From the NCBI GenBank assembly GCA_026391355.1, contig JAPLDH010000077.1, positions 1 through 64,000 of the forward strand: a stretch of DNA of 64,000 bases, read 5' to 3'. Each line of letters starts with the position of its first letter. The first letter of the stretch is position 1. The position numbers and the translations under genes are program-made. Of this stretch, positions 8,659 to 19,500 are shown in pieces. The notes beneath the pieces were generated by a model. The model saw only the letters and a list, made by a program, of their open reading frames with translations, searched no databases and was not told where the DNA came from. The stretch comes from Bacteroidota bacterium. GTDB lineage: Bacteria; Bacteroidota; Bacteroidia; Bacteroidales; FEN-979.

Positions 8659-9041
8659 CCAGATTATCGCGATTCTATCAGCATCCCTTTTATCAATAAT
8701 CTGTAAACGCCATTGCCCCTACGAATCAAAGCCTTTCAGGTGAATGCGGACGGGCTTTGATTTAAGTCCCCCAAACAGAAGTCCGGCGAAGCCAAAGGGC
8801 TGAGTCATTCTTCTCGCAAGGACTAATAAAAAGAAAAGACCTTGTAAATAAATATATTACACGGTCTTTTTATTGTAATACTTTTATTTCGAATCCCCAG
8901 TTAGAATAGTTAGTATGCTAATTGACTTATGACCTTTGGGTTATGAGACCAATGCGTGAATATTATTATATGAGCAATGCGCTTCATAACAGGCTTTAGA
9001 GCAGATGTGTTTTATGAGGATTTTAATCCGATATTTGACCT
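8659..9041. other. Intergenic region, two hairpins, no gene
   Basis: 383 nt without a convincing gene on either strand. It holds a 10-bp inverted repeat, AATCAAAGCC (8724-8733) with GGCTTTGATT (8753-8762), and the terminator-like hairpin at 8834-8870. The fic and LETM1-like genes converge here, so both hairpins may serve as terminators. Confidence 0.6.
8834..8870. terminator. Bidirectional terminator between converging genes
   Basis: AAAAGACC (8834-8841) pairs with GGTCTTTT (8863-8870), and an inner GTAA pairs with TTAC. A-rich and T-rich flanks on both sides make it usable from either direction. Confidence 0.6.
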
Positions 9042-9542
9042 TCAGTGGGCTTCGGATTCATCCTCTCCGTGCTCCTTCAGAACTTCTTTTTCCAGGTCTT
9101 CCTCCACCGCTTCTGTTGTCAATAAACCTTGCTTTTTCTCAGGGTAAAAGGATCCCGGCAAAATCTGGATATTCATGCTGAGTAATAACTGTTCCACGAT
9201 AATCAGGATCAGGGTACTGATGAATGGAAGCGGAATCAGCATAATGGGAACCACTACACCGGTACTTTTCAGGAGATCGGCTACCTGTCGTTTAAACAGC
9301 TTCTTCTCTCCTTTGGTGATCTTTTCTCTTTTGATAAACTTCGTGAGAATGATGAACGAATCTTTGGCATCAACTACTTCCCCTTTCATCCCGGTCGAGT
9401 ATCTCGATGCCTCTCCCTTGAAACCTTTGGCATATCTGACGATCTGGTCCCTGACTTTCGGGAGTGTGAAGATCCCGATAAGGTACCTGATGATCCTCCT
9501 GCGGATCACCGTCAATCCAAGTAGCTGTCTATTGTAATTCAC
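9042..9542 (-). CDS. LETM1-like membrane-associated protein
   Basis: 166 aa. Residues about 67-112 (KREKITKGEKKLFKRQVADL, then VVVPIMLIPLPFISTLILI) match the core of the bacterial LETM1-like family: a basic helix with E-K-K...R-Q-D-L followed by a proline-bearing hydrophobic segment. Mitochondrial LETM1 takes part in cation/proton exchange; the bacterial role is unknown. The protein is shorter than LETM1 and has one likely membrane segment and an acidic C-terminus. TAATTTTG on the minus strand (9606-9613) is a fitting -7 box. Confidence 0.65.
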   Translation of the reverse strand: MNYNRQLLGLTVIRRRIIRYLIGIFTLPKVRDQIVRYAKGFKGEASRYSTGMKGEVVDAKDSFIILTKFIKREKITKGEKKLFKRQVADLLKSTGVVVPIMLIPLPFISTLILIIVEQLLLSMNIQILPGSFYPEKKQGLLTTEAVEEDLEKEVLKEHGEDESEAH

Positions 9543-9605
9543 CAGATTCGGATATTATATCCCTTCCTTCAATAAGCTTACCTGTTCCTTAACTTTTTAA
9601 CATCA

Positions 9606-9613
9606 CAAAATTA
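9606..9613 (-). promoter_or_regulatory. -7 box of the LETM1-like gene
   Basis: Reads TAATTTTG on the minus strand, 64 nt before the start codon at 9542. No good -33 element was seen. Confidence 0.4.
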
Positions 9614-9739
9614 CAATGATAGCAATTCTTATCGTGCACACATCTCTCATGACCGCATTCATATGCATTCAAATTTAATGTAAAGTTATCAAAAGTTCAT
9701 GATGTAACAGGAATTTATTACAGAAATCTGCCGTTTTCC

Positions 9740-9747
9740 TATCTTTG
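9740..9747 (+). promoter_or_regulatory. -7 box of the Cdd1-like gene
   Basis: TATCTTTG matches TAnnTTTG. Its last three bases are the TTG that would otherwise be read as the start codon of the next gene. Transcription should begin near 9754, which makes ATG 9775 the true start. Confidence 0.5.
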
Positions 9748-9774
9748 GCAGACAATTCCAGGATTGAGTATATC

Positions 9775-10053
9775 ATGACCAAAGACCAATCTATCAAAGA
9801 TCTGATGAGGATTCCCGGTGTCGGGAAATCGATCGCAAACGACTTATGGAATATCGGGATCAGATCCATCAACGACCTGAAGAAAAAGGAGCCTGAAGTG
9901 CTGTATGATTTGTCAAACATGTATGCGGGAACGGTTCAGGACAGGTGCTTACTTTACGTCTTCCGTGGTGCCGTTTATTACGCCTCCACCGACCCGGAAG
10001 CTCATGATCCTGAATTGCTGAAATGGTGGAACTGGAAGGATAAAAAAAGCTAA
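9775..10053 (+). CDS. Helix-hairpin-helix protein, Cdd1 family
   Basis: 92 aa from ATG 9775. The N-terminal helix-hairpin-helix IPGVGKSIANDLWNIGI is the kind found in DNA-binding proteins. It is followed by the Cdd1 ('pathogenicity locus') family pattern: a P-E-x-L-Y block, then DRCLLYVFRGAVYYA and a W-W motif. Cdd1 proteins are small, widespread and functionally uncharacterised; non-specific nucleic acid binding is the natural inference. I reject the longer reading from TTG 9745 because that codon is part of the promoter. Confidence 0.8.
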   Translation: MTKDQSIKDLMRIPGVGKSIANDLWNIGIRSINDLKKKEPEVLYDLSNMYAGTVQDRCLLYVFRGAVYYASTDPEAHDPELLKWWNWKDKKS

Positions 10054-10083
10054 AAGAGATCCATATGAGCGAAAATGGAAACA

Positions 10084-10311
10084 ATGACTCGAAAGGAAGA
10101 TGCAACACTCTATTTTTCCGACGCTTTTAACTGTTCTCAGTCTGTGTTTACAGCATTTGGAAAAGAACACGGATTGACCGAAGACCAATGTTTAAAAATC
10201 GGTTGTGCTTTTGGTGGTGGAATGGGACTGCAACAATAAACCTGCGCTGCCGTTATGGGTGCATTGATGGCAATTGGTTTGTATTTTGGACTAAAGTCCA
10301 TAAGTAGTTGA
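10084..10311 (+). pseudogene. Broken C_GCAxxG_C_C family gene
   Basis: From ATG 10084 the frame encodes 51 residues (…NCSQSVFTAFG…LKIGCAFGGGMGLQQ) and hits TAA at 10237-10239. The same frame then continues with TCAAVMGALMAIG, which is the expected next block of the family (…GGMGR.xETCGAVxGA…). A single GAA-to-TAA change at the conserved glutamate explains the break. The frame ends at TGA 10309-10311 inside the REP-like element, so the C-terminal half with the last cysteines is missing. Intact members are about 130-150-aa putative redox or metal proteins. Here both a nonsense mutation and a truncation are visible. Confidence 0.7.
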
Positions 10312-10375
10312 ATTTCAATTACCCCAGCCTTAAGGCTGGGGTAAGGCAAAATATAGATAATCAGGGCTTTAGCCC
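10288..10375. repeat. REP-like element with three palindromes
   Basis: Three palindromes in 88 nt: GGACTAAAGTCC (10288-10299), a perfect 26-bp palindrome at 10319-10344 (arms TTACCCCAGCCTT), and GGGCTTTAGCCC (10364-10375). The symmetric layout of a large central palindrome between two short ones is typical of dispersed REP/MITE-type elements of Bacteroidota, moved in trans by IS200-like transposases. No transposase lies nearby. It separates two gene remnants and appears to have replaced the sequence between them. Confidence 0.65.
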
Positions 10376-10405
10376 AAAATATAAAGACACATATGACTTT
10401 TCGGA

Positions 10406-11017
10406 GTGGACTCAACATTTAATCTTTCAACAAGTTTTTGTTTTCGTCAGGATATTGCAAACCTCGCTATGGAAGTACTTAAGTGGAAGAAACATTTAGA
10501 GCAACACGAACCAATACCGATAAAAGGTATAGGAACCAGTAAGGCATATAAAACAAAAGCTATTCTTGCACGAACCAATCTTGGCCTCCTTTTAAAAGCC
10601 ATTGAGTATGTTACAGAAAAGAAGAAGGTTAAACATATTTATTTTGAAGGTAATATCAATTCATACACCTATGCAGATGAAGGAGCATCGCTTTATGATG
10701 TATTAAATCTATACAATGGCAATCACAATCTCATCAGGGACAAACTAATCCATGCAATGAAAGACATGGGTGAATTAGGCGACTATATTGACAAGACGGA
10801 AGATGTTCAACTCTCCATGATGGTTGAAATCATCAAGGAATATGGAAATAATATCCTGTCTGTCATTAATGCAATTAAAGCTAAACACGTTGACAATGAT
10901 GAGAAAGAAAAGGCAGAAATGATTTTCTCAACAGTTCACCGTACTTCCAAAAAATGGCTCGAAAGAAACATTCAAAGAAAAAGCGTATTTAGTAGACGAG
11001 CTAAGAAAAAAGCATAA
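10406..11017 (+). pseudogene. C-terminal remnant of a UvrD/FBH1-like helicase
   Basis: The open frame (GTG 10406) gives 203 aa but begins in the middle of a superfamily 1 helicase: FNLSTSFCFRQDIANLAMEVL corresponds to the motif IV region (L..SFRF...IA..A). ILARTNLGLLLKAI and IYFEGNINSYTYADEGASLYDVL follow the order seen in F-box-helicase-like (FBH1) UvrD relatives. STVHRTSKKWLE sits where STVHRSKGMEYD is expected, so the frame is probably also shifted there. Walker A and B are absent. The fragment starts right after the REP-like element, suggesting that the N-terminal two thirds were deleted. It is almost surely inactive as a helicase. Confidence 0.6.
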
Positions 11018-11189
11018 AGATGCCTACAAACCCTCTCTTTCAGTACAGCTCCTAATTTTGCAATTAATGCATTAGTTGGATTTTTTGTCGATTCAACATT
11101 TTTGAGGTAAATAATAAACCAATCTGCTGTAAGCTAAAAAGCCTATAACAGATTGGTTTCCTGATATATGTTATAACAGGTTGATTCCT

Positions 11190-12311
11190 TTATCTTAATA
11201 TATTAACCTTTGTAGTATATGTACCCTTGCCCGCAATGGCAGTCAGGATATAAATACCTGTCGGTATATTCGCTACATCCATTAAATATTGACCCATTTT
11301 CCCATCAACATCCTGTTGAATGAGGATTTGACCTTCAATCGTAGATAATGTCAGGTTGATCTGTCCTCCCGTCAACGATCTTCCTACCAAAACATGAACC
11401 TTGTTATTCGCCGGGTTTGGAAATACTTTCAATTTACTGTGATCATTTGAAACATTTGAAACTCCCGTAGGATAATCGGCTATTACGAGTACATTGAAAG
11501 TGGCTCCTGCAAACAGATCGGTGATATTTTCAGTATAAATGCTCCAGGATGCTTCATCATACCACACACCAATCTCATCGTTTACATAACCTACATGCCC
11601 GACATCATTTGTATAATCATGAACAACAAAGATCTTGGCATCCGGGTGACCATTTAACAGCGGGTTATCTAAATAGGTTATATAATATGAGTCAATTGCG
11701 CTGTGTTTGAAAAATGAGGTACCGGCATCGGGAATAAAGATATTGTAAGTACTATTCAGTTGTAAGGTTCCTGTATAATTTTCATTGTAAATGGCCCATT
11801 TACTTCTGGCTGAATTATACCAGATTCCTACATGAGCTGTATCGTAAACTCCATTATCCCAAGTTTTCGTAAGAAAGAAAACAGCGTTGGGATTTCCATT
11901 CAGGAGAGGATTGTCAATATTTGACCCGTTATTCGCACTGTTGTCAACAGTAACAGTGTGCCTGAAGGAATTTCCATTGACTTGTGGATTCAGCACGTTA
12001 AATGCAAGATTTGTGTCCATATCGATTGTCCAGTCCTCATTGAATATAGACCAGGCCGTCCCTTCAAACCATAACCCGGCGCTTTTTGTCATATATTCCT
12101 GATGGGTGTAGTCCGACACCCCCCATACATGGGTAAATATAAGATTATCCGCTGCATTATTCCCGACCATAGTGTTGTCCAATAAATTATAATTATATTC
12201 ACAGTTTGAACTACTGTTCCAATGTTGGTAATTCGGGCCAAAATATGTTTGCCCGAAAACGCACTGTCCAATAAGGACAAGGAGTAAAATAGACAGTAAA
12301 GATTTCATCAT
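11190..12311 (-). CDS. Secreted protein with T9SS type A sorting domain
   Basis: 373 aa with a signal peptide (MMKSLLSILLLVLIGQCVFG). Residues about 25-285 hold three similar modules of about 85 aa. Each has an H-x-W/Y start, an Ig-like middle and a closing LWFEG..WSIFNEDWT / IWYNSARSKWAIYNENYT / VWYDEASWSIYTENIT signature, and DNPLLNG repeats link them. The last about 75 residues (KLKVFPNPANNKVHV … TYTTKVNILR) are a type A C-terminal sorting domain that targets the protein to the type IX system and then the cell surface. The module may belong to a domain of unknown function (I suspect DUF7452). It has its own promoter and is not part of the giant-gene operon. Confidence 0.85.
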   Translation of the reverse strand: MMKSLLSILLLVLIGQCVFGQTYFGPNYQHWNSSSNCEYNYNLLDNTMVGNNAADNLIFTHVWGVSDYTHQEYMTKSAGLWFEGTAWSIFNEDWTIDMDTNLAFNVLNPQVNGNSFRHTVTVDNSANNGSNIDNPLLNGNPNAVFFLTKTWDNGVYDTAHVGIWYNSARSKWAIYNENYTGTLQLNSTYNIFIPDAGTSFFKHSAIDSYYITYLDNPLLNGHPDAKIFVVHDYTNDVGHVGYVNDEIGVWYDEASWSIYTENITDLFAGATFNVLVIADYPTGVSNVSNDHSKLKVFPNPANNKVHVLVGRSLTGGQINLTLSTIEGQILIQQDVDGKMGQYLMDVANIPTGIYILTAIAGKGTYTTKVNILR

Positions 12312-12351
12312 TTTCGCTTTTAACGTTAATACTCGGTTATTTTCCCAATAA

Positions 12352-12382
12352 CAAATGTAACCTATTTACCTGCATAAGTCAA
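12352..12382 (-). promoter_or_regulatory. Canonical promoter of the type A cargo gene
   Basis: On the minus strand: TTG (12382-12380), 20 nt of spacer, TACATTTG (12359-12352). Both boxes and the spacing fit the Bacteroidota consensus. The start codon is 41 nt downstream. Confidence 0.7.
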
Positions 12383-12406
12383 GATATTTCTATTAAGGTA
12401 TTAAAG

Positions 12407-12439
12407 AAAAGAGGCTGCTCTTTGGAAGCAGCCTCTTTT
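12407..12439. terminator. Terminator of the giant gene/PorP operon
   Basis: A perfect 12-bp stem, AAAAGAGGCTGC (12407-12418) with 12428-12439, around a 9-nt loop, 40 nt past the PorP/SprF stop. On the minus strand the stem ends in TTTTCTTT, a proper T-tract. Confidence 0.8.
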
Positions 12440-12478
12440 TTGCAAGTAGTTTAGAATGGTTTCGTAAATTAGAATTTA

Positions 12479-13579
12479 TTAATAGAAGGATGGGCATTCG
12501 AGAGGGGCATATCCACCACGCGACCGTCCACCGGGAATACCGGAACCACCTCCTCCTCCACCGAAGATGGAAAGTTTATCAAACTCAAGAATAAGGCTGA
12601 TTTCGTGTGCACCTCCCATTCCTTGTAATGGAGCAGATATTTGAAGGTCATAACTATACATAAATTTGATATTCATATCCTGGGCAAAGGAATAACGATA
12701 GCCTGCCAATAGGGTTATGGAACTTGCCGGTCCATCTTTCATGGTATTTTTATACCATCCTCCCAGGTAAATATTAAATTTCAACAGATTGAAACCAACT
12801 TCAAGTAATCCTTTTCCATCCTGGTTCTGGTAAAGAACTCCCGGATTGATCTTCAGATCCTCATTGCCACCACCCCCGTAATAATTTGCAGATGATCCAC
12901 CACCTGTTGAGATCACGAAATCAGCATGAGCTGAGAATTTTCTAGGCAACGGAGAAGTCCCCATAGAAAGGAAGGATTCATCCGGTTTAAAAATATGGTC
13001 AACGGCGAAACCGATCGTTCCGGTAATATTACCAGGTTCATTTGCAAATTGAACCAAACCTCCTGCACCAAAATCAGGAAAAACCTTCTTACTTGCACTA
13101 TTGAGGTCAAAAGAGGTTTGATAAATTGCACCATACCGTGGATCAAGCATATCAGTAAATACCAATTCATTGTAGTTTACCCGTCGCTGAACAACACCGG
13201 CTCTAATACCCACCTGGGTAACCAGGTTAGCTGTTATGGGAATTCTCACGGAAACATTTAAAGCAGCTGTCAAATCATGAATAAATGCAGCTCCTTCATT
13301 ATCCGAGATCACAACCAAACCAAGTCCTCCGGATCCGGGAAGTCGGCGATCGCCAACATCCGCAGAAAAAAAGTATGATTTAAAGTCCAACGGCAGATTC
13401 GGCCATTGATCCCTATACAGGAACCTTGCCCTGACACCACTGTTTACTCCGCAATATGCAGGATTATAATAAGATGGTGTACTAAACCATTGTGAGAAGG
13501 GAGGATCCTGACCCCTGACTGTAAGAACATTAAGCAGTAGTACAAGAATTACAGCAAACGAATATAGATACTTTTTCAT
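12479..13579 (-). CDS. PorP/SprF family T9SS outer-membrane protein
   Basis: 366 aa. The signal peptide is MKKYLYSFAVILVLLLNVLTVRG. The mature start QDPPFSQWFSTPSYYNPAYCG is the hallmark of PorP/SprF proteins (Q-x-P-x-F-S-Q-(Y/W)…NPA). A 14- to 16-strand barrel should follow, and RYRFLYRDQWP-like segments are visible near the N-terminus (ARFLYRDQWPNLP). Members pair with type B-sorted T9SS substrates and help export or anchor them. It starts 18 nt after the giant PKD gene's stop, so the two are almost certainly one operon. A Gly-rich stretch near the C-terminus (FGGGGGGSGIPGG) is unusual. Confidence 0.92.
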   Translation of the reverse strand: MKKYLYSFAVILVLLLNVLTVRGQDPPFSQWFSTPSYYNPAYCGVNSGVRARFLYRDQWPNLPLDFKSYFFSADVGDRRLPGSGGLGLVVISDNEGAAFIHDLTAALNVSVRIPITANLVTQVGIRAGVVQRRVNYNELVFTDMLDPRYGAIYQTSFDLNSASKKVFPDFGAGGLVQFANEPGNITGTIGFAVDHIFKPDESFLSMGTSPLPRKFSAHADFVISTGGGSSANYYGGGGNEDLKINPGVLYQNQDGKGLLEVGFNLLKFNIYLGGWYKNTMKDGPASSITLLAGYRYSFAQDMNIKFMYSYDLQISAPLQGMGGAHEISLILEFDKLSIFGGGGGGSGIPGGRSRGGYAPLECPSFY

Positions 13580-13597
13580 CTGGAAATATTTTTATTG

Positions 13598-16500
13598 TTA
13601 CCTTAATAATATTACAGTTCCCAAGGTGTTAAAATCACCCTGACCAATATCCCCTCCCTGCCATACCGTGTCATCAATAAATATAGCCGACACCTTCCAC
13701 ATATATACTCCCTGAGGCAGATATTCTCCGTTGTATTTACCATCCCAGCCTTCTTCCGGCTGCCCCTGGGCATCCAGTTTTACAGATTCCCATAACATAT
13801 GTCCCCATGTATCAAAAACCATAATATGGTACTGTTTCAGGTTCATACCAACAGGTTTGAACAATCTGACGGCAACATTGGTGTTTGTAGGTGAAAAGGC
13901 ATTAGGTATGTATAACCCCTTGAAAAGAACATCATATTTGTAGTAAGTCGTATCTGAACATTGATATTGGTTACTCGATATTAGTTTTATGATATATGTT
14001 CCATCCTGTTTATAGGATACGATAGGGTTCTGATCAGTTGAAGTTTCTCCATTACCGAAATCCCAGAAATAGCTGTCGGCTCCTATTGATTGATTATCCA
14101 TCAGCAATTTCCCTGTCAGTCCGTTTACATTCTGGGTAAAGGTGAAGGAACTTACCGGGGTTACATAAACGTTTACAAGGGAATCAACAGTATCAAGACA
14201 TCCATTCTTATCGCGTACTATCAGTCTTGTTGTATAATCACCATCGGTCTTGTAATAAAAAATGGGATCTTTCAGCAGGGAAGTATCAACCTTGGCAGTC
14301 AGGTCACCGAAATTCCAATGCCAATAACTCATTGTGGTATCCCCAAGTACTGAATGATCGTAGAAATACGTCGGATTTCCGCTGCAGGCAACCGTATTGG
14401 AATAGTGAGCTGCAGGTATATGCCATACTCTTGTTGGCTTGGTAACTGAATCTTTACATCCATATCTGTTCATCACTACCAGTTTGACATCATAATATCC
14501 GGCAGTATCATATTTATGAGATGGGTTTTTGAATGTTGACGTATCTTTTGGTACCGAGCCCAAGTCTCCGAAATTCCAGCTCCAGCGAATGGTTGACGCT
14601 CCATAAGTTGTTGTAGTGTCCAGGAAAATAGTAGTCTGGTTCAGACAGGTTCCAGGATTGGAGAATAACGCTTTTGGAGTCGGGTGAACGATTACATTCC
14701 TGGTAACACTATCCTTATATGATGAACCGTTGAAAGAGGCGTCGATAACCAATTTTACAGAATAGGTTCCACCTGCTGTAAAGGTATGATTTACAGTTGA
14801 ACTGTGTGTGGTGTAGGCAGTATCTTTAGTATCACCCCAGTACCAGTGCCAGTTACCGATCAGGTTGACAGGTAAGGAAGTATCGGCAAAGGCAATCTTG
14901 TAATTTGCGCAGATCATTGTATCACCATGGGCAAATCCGGCTGCTATACAGGGGATCCTTTGAACTATAGTTGATATTGTGTCGTAACACCCCCTCGTAT
15001 TGGTAATTTTCAGGATAACCTTATAGAACCCCGTGTTAACATATAAATGTGAGATATCGCCAGGTCCTGGAGAAGGTATCACTAATGGTGTTGAACCGTC
15101 TCCGAAGTCCCATGTCCAACTTGCAATGGTACCACTACCTGCATATGTTGTACTGTCATGGAAATAGAGGTTGCTATCGCACTGGACATTATGCCATGAG
15201 AAGGCAGGCGTTGGCAAAGCCCAAACCCTCACAACCCTTGAAAGACTGTCAACACAGTTATTCGAATTCCATGCCTTCATCTGGACATTATAGAGACCAG
15301 GCTGAGTGAAGGTATGGGTTGGATTTCTCAGGTATGATGTATTGCTGCCGTTTGAATTCGGATCTCCGAAAGTCCATACAATAGAATAGAGTGAATCTCC
15401 TTTTGCATTGTTGATTGAAGTGAAATGTGTTGGGAATCCATGGCAAGCTGTATCGCTTGTGAATGTGAATGACATTCCCGGTTTAACATATACACTGTCG
15501 ATGATGGTATCCTTACACCCATAATTATCAGTTACAATCAATGTTACTGCATAGGTAGAATCCGTTACCGGAAATGAAAATTGAGGATTAACCGATATTG
15601 ATGTTGACCCGGGAATAAATATCCAGAGCCTGTCAACAATGGCAGATCCGACCCCCTGTGATTGATCCTGGAAGTTCACTTGTCCTCCGGGACAGAAGAA
15701 ATTGGTGTAGGTGAATGCAGCAACAGGTGTTGGCCTGACAACCACAGGAATGGTAATGGAATCCACGCAATTGCTCAGGTTGGTCACAGCGAGGGTAACA
15801 TTAAATGTTCCGGAAGTTGCATAAGCGTGATTCGGATTCTGAATGGTTGAACTGCCACCGTCTCCAAAATTCCAGTGCCATGAAACAACCATACTTCCCG
15901 GTGCTATGGAAAGATCGGTAAAATGAGTTGAATCGAGAACACATGCAGACCCGGCTTCAAACATTGCCTGTGGCCGTGGATTTACCGGAACTACCATCGA
16001 TGTATCATGCTGGCAGGTTGCTGTGTTGGTTACTGTAAGAGATACTGTATAGGTCCCTTCATTTGTGAAAACGTGTGATGGGCTCTGAATGGTAGATACA
16101 TTCGATGTTCCTGAAGCCGGGTCACCGAAATTCCAGTTCCATGCGATAATGTTTCCTGCTGGGGTGGTGGATGCATCTGTAAATTGTGTCGCACTTCCCT
16201 TACATGCTGTATCTGCTGTAAATTGAGCAACTGGAGCCTGACTGACAGATACAGACTTGCTGATTGTATCATGACAACCGCTGGCATTGTGCACTTCAAG
16301 GCTTACAGTGAATGTTCCGCTGGTGCTGAAAATATGAACCGGGCTCGGAACCTGCGACTGATTTGCCGATCCTGATGCCGGATCGCCGAAATCCCAATCC
16401 CATGTGGTCAATGCAGAACCGCCGTTGGTTTGCGACAGGTCGTTGAATTGTATCGGCATTTGTGCGCACCTGGTAGAGGCAAAGGAGAAATTAGGAAGTG

Positions 16501-19500
16501 GTGCAGGCTGGATAATAACCGGATTAGTTATTGTTCCAACGCAACTGTCGGAGGTATGAACTGTGAGGATAACATTGTAGGTCCCTCCTGTGTTATAGGT
16601 ATGGTACACATTCGGATCATTCGGGAAATCAACGGAAGTTGAACTTCCATCTCCAAACTGCCATACCCATTTCACTATTCCGCCGTGCTGTGAAGATGAA
16701 AAATCTGTAAACAACACCGAATCAATTCCGGCACATGTGGGTGCAGAGGCGCTGAAGTTGGCTACCGGTTTCGGGATAACCAGAACGTTACGGGTAGTGT
16801 CTTTTGTGCATCCAAGGTTGGTCGTAACCGTAAGAGTTACCGTGAATGTTCCTGGTGTCAGATAGAGATGCGTCGGATTGGTTGTAGTCGACTGCTGGCC
16901 ATCACCAAATATCCACAGATGTTGGCTAATGCTACCTGAGGCAGAAGTAGATGCGTCGGTGAAGTGGGTCAGATTATTGAAGCATACTGTATCCGCCAGG
17001 AATGAAGCAACCGGTTTTGAGTTAACAGTAACCGTTTTCTGAATGGTATCCGAACATCCGGCGGAGTTGATTACAATCAAAACTACGTCATAGCTTCCTG
17101 CGGCAGTAAAGGTATGTACCGGATTCGGTGTAGTTTTCGTGTTGTCAGAACCTGATGGAGGATCGTCAAAATCCCAATGCCAGGATATTATATTTCCTCC
17201 TCCATTTGGCTGCGACTGATCTGAGAATGCAGTGGTTTGCTGTTCACAACTGGAGGTTGGATAACTGAAATTGGCAATGGGTGAAGGAATGCTGTTAACT
17301 ACATGTGTAATATAGGCTGTACAGCTATCTGACGTCTTAACTGTCAAACGAACGGTATGGAAGGTTGAACTACCGGCAAACGTATGGGTAATATTGGCCG
17401 AAGCAGGGAAGTTGATATTGAAATCGCCTGTTCCGTCGTCAAAATTCCAGATCCACCTTACGATTGAGCCAAGATATCCTGAAGGAGTGGTCGATTGATT
17501 CAGATATCCCACAGGAGCGCCAACACAACTTGGGTTGGTATAAGTGAATGCAGGTATTGGCAGTGGATTCACCTGCACCAGTTTTGAGGTATCCTTTATA
17601 CAACCATTGGAGTTTACGATTGTCAGTTTAACGGTGTATAAGCCCGGATTTAAATAAGTATGGGTTGGATTCGGCTGGCTACCTGTTGGCTGGCCATCGC
17701 CAAAATCCCAGGTATAAGTGATTATGTTGGCAGCATTGGCCGTTGAGGTATTGGTAAAACTGGTAGGACTACCCAGACAGGCTGTGTCAGCATGGAAATT
17801 GGCAACCGGCAGCATATTGATGTTTACCGTCTTGAGGATTGTGTCGGTACAGTTGCTTGCGTTGCTGATAATCAGCATCACGTTGAATGTCCCGGAAGTT
17901 GTGAAATAATGCGACGGGCTTTGGGTGGTCGATGAATTTGATGTACCTGAAGCCGGATCACCAAAATCCCAGCTCCATGCAATTATACTTCCACCACCGT
18001 TTGGCTGTGACTGATCAGTGAATTGGGTAAGCTGTGTGGCACAGTTGACTGTCGAGAAAGTAAAGTTGGCAACAGGCGCCGGTACACTGTTCACTATATG
18101 CGTGATAGAGTGCACACATCCGGATGTTGTGGTCACCGTGAGGGTTACCGGATGTGATAATGCAACTCCGGTAAAAGTATGGGTAATATCCGGTGAAGCC
18201 GGGAAGTTTATTTGTACTTGTGGTGAACCATCTCCAAAATTCCATACCCATTTATTAATATATCCGATATAACCGGTTGGGGTGGTAGAATAATCTGTAT
18301 AACTCACTATGGCACCCTGGCAGTTTGGTGTTGTAAATGTGAAAGCCGCTGTCGGCAATGGGTTAACCAATATCAGGTGTGAGGTATCTTTCGTACAACC
18401 GTTCGAATTTATGATGGTTAGGGTGACCGTATAAACTCCCGGAGCTCCGTAAGTATGGGTCGGATTTGGTAAGGTTCCCGGAGGTGTTGCATCCCCAAAA
18501 CTCCAACTATAAGAAACAATATTGAGGGATTGTGGAACAGAAAGGTCAGTGAATGTCGTAGGAGTGCCAAAACAAACTGTATCTGCCTGGAAATTAGCTA
18601 TCGGTAACTGATTGATCGTAATATTCCTCACCGTTGTGTCCTTACAATCGGATGAGTTGGTTACGATGAGGGTTACCGAGTAGGTTCCGGCAGTAAAATA
18701 TAGGTGGGTTGGATTCTGAAGCGCTGAAATATTGCCGGATCCTGAACCCGGGTCACCGAAATTCCAGTTCCATGTCATAAGATTTCCTCCTCCGTTGGTC
18801 TGCGAGAAATCATTGAATTGCACGGATTGGTTTGCGCATGTTGAAGTTGCATAGTCAAAGATGGCAATCGGTTTTGGAATGCTGATCACTGTCTTTTCAA
18901 TGAATTCCGTGCAACTGTCATTTGTCCATACGGTGAGCCTGACAACATGTGTATTCCCTGTACCCTGGAAAATATGGATTACATTTGGGCTTGTGGGAAT
19001 AAATACAGTGAGAAGCGGGCTTCCGTCGTTAAAATCCCATTGCCATTTGGCGACATAGCCGGAAATGACCGTCGACAGATCTGTAAAATGCACTACTGCG
19101 CTATCGCAAACCGGGGCATTCCAGCTGAAATTAGGAACCGGTTTCGGATTGACTTTAACTGTATGTGACCTTGTATTGATACAGCCGTGGTTGTCGGTCA
19201 CTGTTAATGTTGTTACATAGGTACCCACATTGGCGTACATATGGGATGTTGTAACCGGGTCGGTTACCAGTCCGCTGCCATCACCAAAGTTCCATGACCA
19301 GGAAGTGATGGAGTCGATCTGGGTTAACCCTGAATTTGCATTGTAATGAACCAATGTGTTCAAACATGCAGTGTCATAGGTAAAATCGACCGGGGGAGAT
19401 GTACGGATGAACACAGATTTTATAATAGTATCTATACAGGTATTGGTATTATGAACGATCAACCTGACATTATAGGTTACTCCTCCCGTATTGTAGATAT

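Noticed and set aside
8881-9041. Possible small gene between fic and the LETM1-like gene
   Set aside because: No start codon with a reasonable frame or similarity; sequence looks like neutral spacer.
10308-10499. 63-codon frame over the REP-like element
   Set aside because: Starts inside a palindrome and overlaps the helicase remnant in another frame; no similarity seen.
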